A stretch of DNA of 9,821 bases from Alphaproteobacteria bacterium (lineage in GTDB: Bacteria > Pseudomonadota > Alphaproteobacteria > RF32 > UBA3637): contig JAFQJY010000016.1 of NCBI GenBank assembly GCA_017414845.1, positions 1 through 9,821 on the forward strand, in the 5' to 3' direction. The position numbers and the translations under genes were made by a program. Positions 1-7,601 of this stretch are shown here, one piece after another (position 1 is the first letter of the stretch; each line of letters starts with the position of its first letter). The notes under the pieces were generated by a model. It searched no databases, had not been told where the DNA came from, and saw nothing but the letters and a program-made list of their open reading frames with translations.

Positions 1-1056
1 ACTGCTTTCTTCTTTTTGAAGTTGTATCAGTTCTTCTTCCCCTTTGTCCAAGGTCGTTATTTTTTTCTGATACTCTGCTAAGAGAGACGGAAGTTCGTCA
101 GGAAGAACACGATATTTTCTGGCTAAATCTTTTAAGGCAAAAAAACGACCGTCAATTTGTTCCAACTCATAAGTAGGGTCTTCAAATTCGGAAGCCTCTT
201 CTTCTAAAAGTGAAACAGCATCGTTGAGTTCTTCTTCTGTTTTTTGAAGATGCTCCAAAATGGAAGTAAGACGTTCCGATGGTGTAAAACGAGAGGCTTT
301 TTCTAAGGCTCGTTCTGCCTGATGAAGTAAAGAGGAAATGCCGTCATCCGTTCTTCCGGATAAAAGCCCGTAGGCTTCGTTGAGGCTTTCCGTTATCTTT
401 TCGGCGTTCATCAATTCATTTCGGCGTATGGAGAGTTCTTCTTCCTCTCCGATATAGGTATTAAAACTTTCAAGTTCCCGTACGCTATGGCGCAGGTACT
501 CTTCTTCCGTTTTCGCTTTTTCCAAAATATCAAGGGCGATTTTGACAGCCTCTTTTTTATTTTTCCATTCGGTATAGAGGTTTTGTATTGCCGTTGTATC
601 TATGCCTCCGTAAGAATCCAAAACACTTAAATGTGTCGCAGAATTTAAAAGGCCGTGTGTCGCAAATTGACCGTGAATTTCAACAAGCGTATTGCCGACA
701 TTTTTTAAGAAACCGATACTAACGGGCATATCATTGATAAAGGCTTTACTTTTCCCGTCTTTTGTCAGCGTTCTTCTTAAAATCAATGTCGTTTCTTTAT
801 CCATTCCCTGTTCTGCCAAAAGAGAAAGAGCAGGATGTTTGTTATCTATATCAAATGTGGCAGAAACCGAAAGAGACTCTTCTCCGTGACGAATCAGTCC
901 CGTATCGGCACGTTCGCCAAGGGCTAATGACAGAGAATCCAAAAGGATGGATTTCCCTGCCCCTGTTTCTCCTGTCAAGACGGTCAATCCGCCTTCAAAA
1001 GGGAGAGATAATTTATCTATTAAAACGACATTTTGAATAAAGAGAGAAGAAAGCAT
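1..1056 (-). CDS. recN: DNA repair ATPase RecN (N-terminal 352 residues; runs off the left edge)
   Basis: RecN is an SMC-like cytosolic ATPase that binds DNA ends and holds DNA together during recombinational repair of double-strand breaks. The frame is open without a stop from ATG at 1056 to base 1; about two thirds of a usual ~550-residue RecN is present, and the C-terminal Walker B/signature half lies outside. Visible: Walker A GETGAGKS at residues 29-36 after an N-terminal 'IQNVVLIDKL' strand, LRRTL...GKSKAFIN at about 93-107, the RecN-type IHGQ motif at about 127-130 (here HGQF, usually HGQH), then a long Glu/Lys/Leu-rich coiled coil from about residue 150 onward. It starts 3 nt after the bamD stop; a GGAG at 1068-1071 inside the bamD end is its likely ribosome binding site, so the two are co-transcribed. 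The bamD-recN order is common in Alphaproteobacteria. The identification is secure. Confidence 0.96.
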   Translation of the reverse strand, partial: MLSSLFIQNVVLIDKLSLPFEGGLTVLTGETGAGKSILLDSLSLALGERADTGLIRHGEESLSVSATFDIDNKHPALSLLAEQGMDKETTLILRRTLTKDGKSKAFINDMPVSIGFLKNVGNTLVEIHGQFATHGLLNSATHLSVLDSYGGIDTTAIQNLYTEWKNKKEAVKIALDILEKAKTEEEYLRHSVRELESFNTYIGEEEELSIRRNELMNAEKITESLNEAYGLLSGRTDDGISSLLHQAERALEKASRFTPSERLTSILEHLQKTEEELNDAVSLLEEEASEFEDPTYELEQIDGRFFALKDLARKYRVLPDELPSLLAEYQKKITTLDKGEEELIQLQKEESS

Positions 1057-1059
1057 ATC

Positions 1060-1815
1060 CTATTTTACTCCGTTCTCTGTCAAAAGAGTGTAGGCTTTTT
1101 TATACCATTTTGAATCGGGATAATTATGTCCGAGAACAGACGCCGTTCTTCGGGCATCATCTTTAAGGCCGAGTGCTAAGTAGCAAGAGGATAAACGATA
1201 TAATGCCTCAGGTGTATGCATACTTGTCTGGTGGTTGCGAATGACTTCGGCAAAACGGTTGGCGGCTGCTAAATAACGTTTTGTTTTTTGATAGTAGCGT
1301 CCGACAGCCATTTCTTTTCCGGCTAAATGATTCTGTGTCAGGATAATTTTCCCTTTGGCGTCTTTGGCATAGTCTGTATTCGGATACAGAATAACTAAAC
1401 GTGTGAATGTATCACGTGCCAAGTCCGTCATTTTTTGATCCCGAGTAATATCGGAAACCTGCTCATAATAACTCATCCCTTTCAGATAAAGGGCATAGGA
1501 GGCGTATTTATTGCCCGGATGTAATTCCAAAAAACGATTAAGGACAAGAACGGCATCCGTATATTCGGCATTTTTATAATGTGTATAGGCAGCCATAATC
1601 TGTGCATTGACAGCCCATGGAGAGTACGGATATTGTCTTTCCACTTCGTCAAAATATTTAACGGCGTTTTTATAGTCGTTCTGTTCAAAAGCGTCCATGG
1701 CTTTGTTGTAGAGGACCGATAACGGCATTTCTTTCATTTCCTCCGGCGTGGAAGCACAGGCAGAAAACAAACAGCAAATAAGTAATGCGCTCAATAATTT
1801 TATATATTTTTTCAT
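1060..1815 (-). CDS. bamD: Outer membrane protein assembly factor BamD (lipoprotein, formerly ComL)
   Basis: BamD is the essential lipoprotein partner of BamA in the machine that folds beta-barrel proteins into the outer membrane; it sits on the periplasmic face. The 251-residue product has a lipoprotein signal peptide (MKKYIKLLSALLICCLFSAC) with the lipidated Cys at residue 20, then five TPR-like helical repeats: 'LYNKAMDAFEQNDYKNAVKYF', 'QYPYSPWAVNAQIMAAYTHY', 'FLELHPGNKYASYALYLKG', 'RLVILYPNTDYAKDAKGK' and 'EALYRLSSCYLALGLKDDA'. The YPYSPWA and HPGNKYA/YALYLKG stretches are typical of BamD. The frame extends 4 codons upstream to TTG 1827, but that TTG overlaps the GAGGA ribosome binding site; ATG 1815 gives the proper signal peptide and spacing. 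It has its own promoter (1841-1869) and is followed by recN after 3 nt. The usual alphaproteobacterial neighbour lpxC is not upstream; a carboxypeptidase gene is there instead. Confidence 0.95.
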   Translation of the reverse strand: MKKYIKLLSALLICCLFSACASTPEEMKEMPLSVLYNKAMDAFEQNDYKNAVKYFDEVERQYPYSPWAVNAQIMAAYTHYKNAEYTDAVLVLNRFLELHPGNKYASYALYLKGMSYYEQVSDITRDQKMTDLARDTFTRLVILYPNTDYAKDAKGKIILTQNHLAGKEMAVGRYYQKTKRYLAAANRFAEVIRNHQTSMHTPEALYRLSSCYLALGLKDDARRTASVLGHNYPDSKWYKKAYTLLTENGVK

Positions 1816-1820
1816 TTTTA

Positions 1821-1825
1821 TCCTC
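1821..1825 (-). promoter_or_regulatory. Ribosome binding site of bamD (decides the start)
   Basis: The minus strand reads TTGAGGATAAAAATG. GAGGA lies 5 nt before ATG 1815. Because the possible in-frame TTG start at 1827 overlaps this site, the ATG is the real start. Confidence 0.75.
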
Positions 1826-1840
1826 AAAACTTTTTAAAGC

Positions 1841-1869
1841 AGTATAGCAATTTTAAGTTTCCGGTGCAA
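1841..1869 (-). promoter_or_regulatory. Sigma-70 type promoter with extended -10 for bamD-recN
   Basis: On the minus strand TTGCAC (1869-1864) is followed by a 17-nt spacer and TATACT (1846-1841). The spacer ends TGC, so the -10 is extended (TGCTATACT). Predicted transcription start is near 1834, leaving a leader of about 19 nt before bamD. The -35 matches the consensus only at TTG, but the -10 is strong. The -35 and part of the spacer overlap the last codons and stop of the carboxypeptidase gene, so bamD-recN can be expressed independently of the upstream operon. Confidence 0.6.
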
Positions 1870-3058
1870 CAACAAAGCAATACAAATCATTATTTTGAAG
1901 AATCTGACAGGCGTTTTTAGCATCTGTTTGTGTGTCAAATCCGATGAGATGCGCTCTGAAAAGGTTTTTATAAGGAGGTGTTTGTGCGTTTTTTTCGGGA
2001 ATATGCAGGACATGACAGGCTCGTTGAAGTTGCTGCTGGGCCCGTTCTTTTGAACTGAATGCGCCGACTTGGACAAGCCATCCTTTTCTGCCTTCGGTTG
2101 AAAGAGAAAAAGAGGGGTCTTCTTTTTTAGTTGCCAAATAGATTTTAGCTTGATTTTCTGCTCTTGTCAGATTCTTTTTTAACACAGGAATATATTTTTC
2201 ACGACTGGCTTTTGAAATGTGGGCTCGTCTGTAAAAAGGGCTATCACCACGACCTGCCCATTCCTGTTGTCTGATTTTTAAAAGGTCAAAACCGTCATCT
2301 AAAAGTTTTTTCATCAGATAGTCTCGTTTTTGTGCCGTGTTTTCGCCGATAACGACACCGACAAGGGTTTCATGATTGCGTGTCGCCGTTGAAATAATAT
2401 TATAGCCGACGGCAGATATAAAACCGGTTTTAAAGCCTTCTGCACCCTCATAATAAAGTAAAATAGAGTTGTGCGAGTTATAGGTTCTCCCCCGATAGTC
2501 AAAAGATTTTGTCGCAAAAAAAGGATAATACTGTGGAAAATGACGCATAATGGCAATGGCTAAAACAGCCATATCTTTGGCTGATGTTTTTTGTTCAGGG
2601 TGGTGCAGACCCGAGGCATTTTTAAAGGTTGTGTTGTTTAATCCTAAATCTTTGGCAATTTCGGTCATCATTTCTGCGAATTTTTCCTCTGTTCCGGCAA
2701 GGGCTTCTGCCAACACAACAGAGGCGTCATTGGCAGACTTTACAATCAATGCAAGAATGGTTTCCAAAAAGGTAATCGTATCTCCTTCTTTTAACCCGAG
2801 TTTAGATTTAGGTTGCGCACTTGCTTTTTTTGAAACAGGCAACGGCGTATCTAATTTAACTAAGTTTTTTTCAAGGGCGTCAAAAGCAATATAGAGTGTC
2901 ATTACTTTTGTCAGTGAAGCAGGATATTGTTGAGCATCAGCATTTTTTGCTTGGAGAACATATCCGCTTTGAACGTCTGCGACAAGTGTAGAGGGTGATG
3001 CAATAGCCCGAACACCTGTAAAAAGCATGATTATGAGAAAAATCAGGCTTCTACGCAC
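1853..3058 (-). CDS. D-alanyl-D-alanine carboxypeptidase (PBP5/DacA-type, S11 family) with C-terminal SPOR domain
   Basis: This exported penicillin-binding protein removes the terminal D-Ala from peptidoglycan pentapeptides in the periplasm, limiting cross-linking. With GTG 3058 as start the product has 401 residues: a signal peptide (RR...LIFLIIMLFTGVRAIAS, cleavage near 21), then the S11 serine-peptidase motifs SLTK (catalytic Ser48, Lys51), SAN (108-110) and KTG (210-212, in GFKTGFISAVGYN). A basic linker (about 280-325) leads to a C-terminal SPOR domain (about 326-399, starting GWLVQVGAFSS), which binds glycan strands lacking stem peptides, often at the division site. The frame is open upstream to 3181, but that would put about 40 charged residues before the signal peptide and overlap the preceding gene by 139 nt; GTG 3058 has GAGGA 7 nt ahead and overlaps only 16 nt. 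PBP5 C-terminal amphipathic anchoring seems replaced by SPOR. Which dac paralogue it is cannot be told. Confidence 0.93.
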   Translation of the reverse strand: MRRSLIFLIIMLFTGVRAIASPSTLVADVQSGYVLQAKNADAQQYPASLTKVMTLYIAFDALEKNLVKLDTPLPVSKKASAQPKSKLGLKEGDTITFLETILALIVKSANDASVVLAEALAGTEEKFAEMMTEIAKDLGLNNTTFKNASGLHHPEQKTSAKDMAVLAIAIMRHFPQYYPFFATKSFDYRGRTYNSHNSILLYYEGAEGFKTGFISAVGYNIISTATRNHETLVGVVIGENTAQKRDYLMKKLLDDGFDLLKIRQQEWAGRGDSPFYRRAHISKASREKYIPVLKKNLTRAENQAKIYLATKKEDPSFSLSTEGRKGWLVQVGAFSSKERAQQQLQRACHVLHIPEKNAQTPPYKNLFRAHLIGFDTQTDAKNACQILQNNDLYCFVVAPET

Positions 3059-3849
3059 CGGGCATTCCTCCAAACAGGCTTGTCTTTCGGACAACTGGCG
3101 CAAGTGTTTCCCTGAATACAGGGATCGCAAATGTTTTCTATACACTCTTTCCCGACAGGGCAATGTAAGTTCGTCAGGCATTCAACACACTTCCCTTCAT
3201 AACAGGTATAATCACCCGTACAGGAACTGATGCACCGTCCTTCGCCGTTGCAACTTTCACAGGCCGTACACATATATTGACACATACCGTCCAAACATTC
3301 AAAACACAAGTTTTTGTTGCAGGCAGGCTTACAACTGTCATCCGTAATTTCTTCCGTTGTTTCTGTTTCCTCCTCATTCGCATAGATATTATATCGTGAA
3401 GGCGTAATATGATATAAAAAGCGAATATGATTATTGTTACCGATACATAAATTTGTATTCTTTTTTTGGAATTCTTCACCGTTGACAAAAATGCCGATTA
3501 AGGCATTCGGATAATCTTTTAAAAGCAGTGATTTACAGATTCTGTCGGAAACGGGAATAAGGTTGATGGCCAATGTGTCTTTCGCCATTTTAAGATGTTG
3601 ATAAGAAACATTTTTCGGAACATTTTCAAATGTTTTTTTGAAAACAAGTGAGCCGATGGGCGTTTTTTGAAATGTCGCAGAAGTAGATATACGGGCGTAA
3701 CGTAATGCCTGACTTTCATAAATCTGTTTTGATGTGTACATATCCAAAGCGTAAGAAACAGCCTGAAAAATTCCGGCACTCATCAGTGCCATTAAAAATA
3801 AAACAAAAAATGTTTCGGCAAGCGCCTTTCCTTTTTGAAACAAACTCAT
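3043..3849 (-). CDS. Type IV pilin-like protein with Cys-rich C-terminal domain
   Basis: A 268-residue protein that I do not recognise as a named family. The N-terminus looks like a class of type IV/type II pseudopilin: K6-G7 then KALAE, so cleavage after Gly7 would give Glu at mature position 5, followed by a hydrophobic helix (FFVLFLMALMSAGIF, about 14-36). The middle part (40-155) is an ordinary mixed alpha/beta region with two Cys (105, 135). After an acidic linker EEETETTEE (159-167) comes a dense Cys-rich tail: 20 Cys between residues 173 and 265, in spacings such as CFECLDGMC and CVECLTNLHC, reminiscent of EGF-like or disulfide-knot repeats. It should therefore be an inner-membrane-anchored or pilus-assembled extracytoplasmic protein held by disulfides. 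Start ATG 3849 overlaps the cvpA stop (ATGA), implying coupled translation. Gut alphaproteobacteria carry many pilin-like proteins with similar N-termini; the function here is unknown. Confidence 0.75.
   Translation of the reverse strand: MSLFQKGKALAETFFVLFLMALMSAGIFQAVSYALDMYTSKQIYESQALRYARISTSATFQKTPIGSLVFKKTFENVPKNVSYQHLKMAKDTLAINLIPVSDRICKSLLLKDYPNALIGIFVNGEEFQKKNTNLCIGNNNHIRFLYHITPSRYNIYANEEETETTEEITDDSCKPACNKNLCFECLDGMCQYMCTACESCNGEGRCISSCTGDYTCYEGKCVECLTNLHCPVGKECIENICDPCIQGNTCASCPKDKPVWRNARCVEA
3066..3070 (-). promoter_or_regulatory. Ribosome binding site of the SPOR carboxypeptidase (decides the GTG start)
   Basis: GAGGA on the minus strand lies 7 nt upstream of GTG 3058, inside the last codons of the preceding pilin-like gene. 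An ATG directly after the GAGGA (3065-3063) is in the frame of a short dead-end reading, which stops after four codons, so the GTG is preferred. The 16-nt overlap suggests translational coupling. Confidence 0.65.
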
Positions 3850-4508
3850 TGAACCTGCTCCAAAATGAGAGCATCCATATCGTTGCGCTCTTGTGCGTTA
3901 TAGGTCTTTTCTTCCGTTTTCGTATCCTTTTTTTTCTGTTCTTTTGAGGTATCTTTTACCTCCTCTTGTTCCGAAGTTTTTGCATCTTCTTTTTTCTCAT
4001 CCGTTTTTTCTTTGTTGTCCGTTTCAGGTTTAAATAAGTCTTTCGGAATAGCCTTTTCAATCGGCTCGGAAGCCTTTTCAATCAGAGGAATGGTCCAGTT
4101 AGATTCTTTATAACGAAGCATATCTTCTTTTGCGATTAAAATGGCACAACACATATAAATAATAATGATTAAAAAAAGGCCTCTTAAAACACCAAATCCT
4201 GCGCCTAAAATTCTATCCAATCCGTTGAGGGCGCTTTTACGTAATTTTTTTGCGATTTTAGCGTTGACGATAGTACACACAACCAAAACCGTTAAAGAAA
4301 TGGTCGCAATACCGGCAATATTGGCAAGTGTTTTATTGGAAATATGTTTTAAAAACAGAGGTTGAATATATTCCACGCCATAAATAGCACCGACAATAGC
4401 CAATATCCAAGCCGTCAGTCCCAACAGTTCACGGACAAGTCCTCTTGAAAAGGCTATCAGTGCAGAAAGTGAAATTATTAAAATAACTAAAATATCAATC
4501 AATCCCAT
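3846..4508 (-). CDS. cvpA: CvpA family inner membrane protein
   Basis: CvpA proteins are small inner-membrane proteins first linked to colicin V production and later to envelope stress and bile resistance in enteric bacteria; the biochemical role is not settled. The 220-residue product has four hydrophobic spans (about 5-25, 30-50, 62-85, 104-128) and the family pattern: MGLIDILVI start, AFSRGLVRELLGL after the first span and GLDRILGAGFGVLRG before the last. Residues about 160-205 form a highly charged Lys/Glu/Asp/Thr linker with no likely fold, ending in a YNAQERNDMDALI motif resembling the conserved C-terminal tail of alphaproteobacterial CvpA. ATG 4508 lies 5 nt after the radA stop, with a weak GGGA upstream, so it depends on read-through from radA. 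In many Alphaproteobacteria purF follows radA-cvpA; here a pilin-like gene does. Confidence 0.9.
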   Translation of the reverse strand: MGLIDILVILIISLSALIAFSRGLVRELLGLTAWILAIVGAIYGVEYIQPLFLKHISNKTLANIAGIATISLTVLVVCTIVNAKIAKKLRKSALNGLDRILGAGFGVLRGLFLIIIIYMCCAILIAKEDMLRYKESNWTIPLIEKASEPIEKAIPKDLFKPETDNKEKTDEKKEDAKTSEQEEVKDTSKEQKKKDTKTEEKTYNAQERNDMDALILEQVQ

Positions 4509-4513
4509 AATCG

Positions 4514-5893
4514 TTATCCCATAAATAAGTCTACCAAAGTCTTTAAATGCCCTGCGTCAATTTTACGCATATTTGTTTTACTTTTAGAAGAAGATGCAGG
4601 TGGTAATAATGCTTTTTCAAAGCCTAATTTTTCTGCTTCTTTCAGACGAAGTTCGGGTTGCGGACAGGCTCGGACCTCACCCGAAAGTCCGACTTCTCCG
4701 AAAACGACCATATTCGCAGGAACGGGTTTTCCCGACAACGAAGAAATAAGAGAAGCCGCAACGGCTAAATCAGCAGCAGGCTCCGTTATTTTCATACCTC
4801 CTGCAACATTTAAATAAATGTCTCTTCCCGAAAAATTGAGACCGCATCGGGCTTCCAATACGGCAACAAGCATATTGAGGCGTCCCACATCCCAACCAAC
4901 AACGGCACGTCTGGGGGTAGCCCCTGAATTCGGAGCAACAAGCGCTTGTATTTCAACAAGCATCGGACGAGAGCCTTCAATACCGGAAAAAACACACGAA
5001 CCGGAAATGTTTCCCCGACGTTCCGCCAAAAACAGAGCAGACGGATTTGCAACTTCACATAATCCCTCATTCGTCATTTCAAAAACACCGATTTCATCTG
5101 TTGCACCGAAACGGTTTTTGACGGCACGAAGAATCCGGAAATGATGTCCTCTGTCGCCCTCAAAATAAAGAACGGTATCCACCATGTGTTCAAGAACCCG
5201 AGGACCGGCAAGCGTTCCTTCTTTTGTGACATGTCCGACTAGAAATAAAACAAACCCTTTGCGTTTTGCCAGCGTAATGAGTTCATGACCGGCTGCCCGT
5301 ACCTGTCCGACGGTGCCGGGGGCACTATCCAATGTATCAACATACATCGTCTGGATTGAGTCTATAACAACAATGTCAGGTGTGTCCTCCGTGTCAAGAG
5401 AGGTTAAAATATCCCGTACATTCATCGCCGATGCCAATTCCACAGGCGTTTCCGACAGTTGTAAACGAGAGGCTCTCAGACGTATCTGGTCAATAGATTC
5501 CTCTCCCGAAATATAGGCACAGCGAATGCAATCGCCGTTTTGTTTTTTTACTGAGGCTAAGCGTCCGACTGTTTGAAGCAGAAGTGTTGATTTCCCGATA
5601 CCCGGATCTCCTCCGACTAAAATAACAGAACCCTCTACAAGTCCGCCACCGCAAACACGGTCCAGTTCGGCAATATCGGATTTATAGCGGACAGTATGTG
5701 TCTTTTCCCCTTTTAATCCGACAAATTGAATAGCACGGCCTTTTTTACCGGATACGGATTTAGACGTTGTTTCCGAGGGTAAAAATTCTTCCGTAATCGT
5801 ATTCCATTCTCCACAGGAATCGCATTTACCGGCCCATCTCGGAAAGACGGCCCCACAACTTTGACAGACAAAACGAGAGGATGCTTTTGCCAC
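4514..5893 (-). CDS. radA: DNA repair protein RadA (Sms)
   Basis: RadA is a RecA-related hexameric helicase that drives branch migration of recombination intermediates. The 459-residue length is normal for the family. Domains in order: an N-terminal C4 zinc finger with Cys 10, 13, 24 and 27 (CQSC...CDSCGEW); the RecA-like ATPase with Walker A GGDPGIGKS (94-102), Walker B VVIDS (175-179) and the RadA hallmark KNRFG (259-263); then a Lon-protease-like C-terminal domain (from about 290) including GGMKITEPAADLAVAASL and FGEVGLSGEVR. The start is GTG 5893: AAAGGAG at 5901-5907, within the last codons of the ABC ATPase gene, is a strong ribosome binding site, and the two genes are 2 nt apart. No promoter is visible directly upstream, so radA is transcribed with the lipid-transporter genes. 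Confidence 0.97.
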   Translation of the reverse strand: MAKASSRFVCQSCGAVFPRWAGKCDSCGEWNTITEEFLPSETTSKSVSGKKGRAIQFVGLKGEKTHTVRYKSDIAELDRVCGGGLVEGSVILVGGDPGIGKSTLLLQTVGRLASVKKQNGDCIRCAYISGEESIDQIRLRASRLQLSETPVELASAMNVRDILTSLDTEDTPDIVVIDSIQTMYVDTLDSAPGTVGQVRAAGHELITLAKRKGFVLFLVGHVTKEGTLAGPRVLEHMVDTVLYFEGDRGHHFRILRAVKNRFGATDEIGVFEMTNEGLCEVANPSALFLAERRGNISGSCVFSGIEGSRPMLVEIQALVAPNSGATPRRAVVGWDVGRLNMLVAVLEARCGLNFSGRDIYLNVAGGMKITEPAADLAVAASLISSLSGKPVPANMVVFGEVGLSGEVRACPQPELRLKEAEKLGFEKALLPPASSSKSKTNMRKIDAGHLKTLVDLFMG

Positions 5894-5895
5894 AA

Positions 5896-6717
5896 TTATT
5901 CTCCTTTGACGGCCATTCGGATAGGTCCTTCCGCAGAACCGTGGATAAATTGCTGGACATAAGGATTTTTGGTCTTGTCAATTTCTTTAACAGAGCCAAT
6001 CCAGATGATTTCTCCCTCATAAAGCATCGCAATTCTATCGGCAATTTTACGGGCAGATGTCATATCATGCGTAATGGTCAGAGCAGTAGCACCGATTTTT
6101 TTGACACTGTCTATAATCAGGTTGTTGATGACATCAGACATAATCGGATCCAAGCCTGTTGTCGGTTCATCAAAGAAAATGATGTCGGGATTTGTGGCAA
6201 TGGCACGGGCTAAACCGACACGTTTTTTCATACCGCCGGATAAGTCGGCAGGATACATATCAGCAACTTCGGGCGCTAAACCGACTTGAGCCAGTTTTGT
6301 TTTTGCAATCCGTTTTGCAACTTTTTTATTGACCTTTTTCCCTTGTATCAGACCAAAGGCGACATTTTCCCAAACAGTCATACTGTCAAACAGAGCGGCT
6401 CCTTGAAACAGCATACCGATTTTTGAATTGATTTGTTCTCGTGTTTTGGCGCTTGCTCCGACACTCTCAATTCCGTCAACGAGGATAGAGCCTTTTTCAG
6501 GTGTCAATAGGCCTAAAATACATTTAAGCGTTACGGATTTTCCTGTTCCGGAAGCACCGATAATGACAAGAGATTCTCCTTTTTTTATTTCTAAATTTAA
6601 ATTTTTTAAAACTTTCTTTTTGCCGAAAGTTTTGGAAACACCACTCATTTTAATCATGGGTGCAGTTGTGTCGGATTTTTCTGAGGATGAAAAAATGTTT
6701 AAAATTTCTTTTGTCAT
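5896..6717 (-). CDS. mlaF: Mla-type phospholipid ABC transporter ATP-binding protein (MlaF/Ttg2A family)
   Basis: This cytoplasmic ATPase powers an MlaFEDB-like inner-membrane transporter that moves phospholipids between inner and outer membranes, maintaining outer-membrane asymmetry. The 273-residue product has all ABC motifs: Walker A GASGTGKS (54-61), Q-loop Gln105 in FQGAALFDSMTVWENVAF (family-typical), signature LSGGM (159-163), Walker B IIFFDEP with Glu184, D-loop GLD, and switch His217 in THDM. The C-terminal FIHGSAEGPI is characteristic of MlaF rather than generic ABC ATPases. An N-terminal extension of about 20 residues before MIKMSGV is longer than usual. It starts 17 nt after the mlaE stop with GAGG ahead of ATG 6717. 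The partner genes mlaD (MCE domain) and mlaB (STAS) are not next to it, so they must be elsewhere if the complex is complete. Confidence 0.93.
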   Translation of the reverse strand: MTKEILNIFSSSEKSDTTAPMIKMSGVSKTFGKKKVLKNLNLEIKKGESLVIIGASGTGKSVTLKCILGLLTPEKGSILVDGIESVGASAKTREQINSKIGMLFQGAALFDSMTVWENVAFGLIQGKKVNKKVAKRIAKTKLAQVGLAPEVADMYPADLSGGMKKRVGLARAIATNPDIIFFDEPTTGLDPIMSDVINNLIIDSVKKIGATALTITHDMTSARKIADRIAMLYEGEIIWIGSVKEIDKTKNPYVQQFIHGSAEGPIRMAVKGE

Positions 6718-6734
6718 AAACAGCGCCTCATTGT

Positions 6735-7508
6735 CTAGGTGTTAAAGAAAATTTCTGTCAGGATGTAGTTGAAAATCAAAATTAAAATAGAAGAGGACAC
6801 AACGGCATTTGTCGTCGCTGAACCGACACCTTGCGCTCCTCCTTTTGAATTAAAGCCGTTATAACATCCTAGCAGTGTGATGATAAAACCGAAAACAGAA
6901 GCCTTCACAAGACCGGTTACGATATCCATATATTGAAGGTAAGTCCAAGTATTGATGAGATAAGAACTCGGATTAAAGTCCAACTTGTAAATACCGATAA
7001 CATACCCGCCACATAAGCCGATAATATCACCGATAAGAACAAGAACCGGTACCATTAAAATGCCTCCGAGGACACGGGGCGCAATCAGGTATTTAAAAGG
7101 ATTTGTAGATAAAGTAGATAAGGCATCAATTTGTTCCGTTACACGCATTGTCCCGATTTCGGCTGCCATAGAAGCACCGATTCTGCCGGCAACCATAAGT
7201 CCGGCCATAACGGGGGCTAATTCCCTTGTAACGGCAATAAGGACAACCATGGCAATGGCGCTTTCGGCAGAAATCTGTGAAAAACCGGTATACGTTTGAA
7301 GAGCAATAACGGCGCCGGAGAAAAAAGTAGTCAGTGCAACGACAGGCAAAGAATAAAAGCCGATTTCAATAAACTGCGTCAAAATTTGCTTGAAGTAAAA
7401 CGGTGGTGTAAAACAGGCAATAATTGTCCGATAGGTAAAAATACCCAAACGCCCCGTTGCTTGAAGAAATGCCAAAGATACTTTGCCGACTGCTCTGATA
7501 AGTTCCAT
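6735..7508 (-). CDS. mlaE: Mla-type phospholipid ABC transporter permease (MlaE family)
   Basis: The permease subunit that pairs with the downstream ATPase in an Mla lipid transporter at the inner membrane. The 257-residue product has the MlaE domain with about five to six hydrophobic spans: an amphipathic N-terminal helix (1-35), the first span around 50-70, then the hallmark block TRELAPVMAGLMVAGRIGAS (94-113) and AAEIGTMRVTEQIDAL (115-130), spans around 145-175 and 195-215, the motif GGAQGVGSATTNAVV (223-237) and a final span (238-255). The start is ATG 7508 with AAGGA 7 nt ahead and 15 nt below a strong promoter. The frame stays open upstream to 7673, but that extension would be antisense to the tRNA and would contain the promoter. 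First gene of the long leftward operon. Confidence 0.94.
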   Translation of the reverse strand: MELIRAVGKVSLAFLQATGRLGIFTYRTIIACFTPPFYFKQILTQFIEIGFYSLPVVALTTFFSGAVIALQTYTGFSQISAESAIAMVVLIAVTRELAPVMAGLMVAGRIGASMAAEIGTMRVTEQIDALSTLSTNPFKYLIAPRVLGGILMVPVLVLIGDIIGLCGGYVIGIYKLDFNPSSYLINTWTYLQYMDIVTGLVKASVFGFIITLLGCYNGFNSKGGAQGVGSATTNAVVSSSILILIFNYILTEIFFNT

Positions 7509-7529
7509 TTTATTATCCTTTTCTATCGA

Positions 7530-7558
7530 ACTATACGAACAAAAAGAGTTTTTTTCAA
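7530..7558 (-). promoter_or_regulatory. Sigma-70 promoter for the mlaE operon
   Basis: On the minus strand TTGAAA (7558-7553), a 17-nt spacer and TATAGT (7535-7530), giving a start near 7523 and a leader of about 15 nt before mlaE. A run of eight A on this strand (7567-7560) ends one base above the -35, as in an UP element. It probably drives six genes from mlaE to the carboxypeptidase. Confidence 0.75.
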
Positions 7559-7601
7559 GTTTTTTTTGTAAGAATATCACAGCAAAATACAAAAAAAGGT
7601 G

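Noticed and set aside
1060..3181. Possible mobile or phage origin of the carboxypeptidase to recN segment.
   Set aside because: All genes are standard chromosomal envelope and repair genes with the same codon style as their neighbours; no repeats or transposase.
4818..5144. A 108-codon open frame antisense to radA, and similar antisense frames within mlaF and mlaE.
   Set aside because: They mirror strongly conserved genes, lack ribosome binding sites and show low-complexity, non-protein-like sequence.
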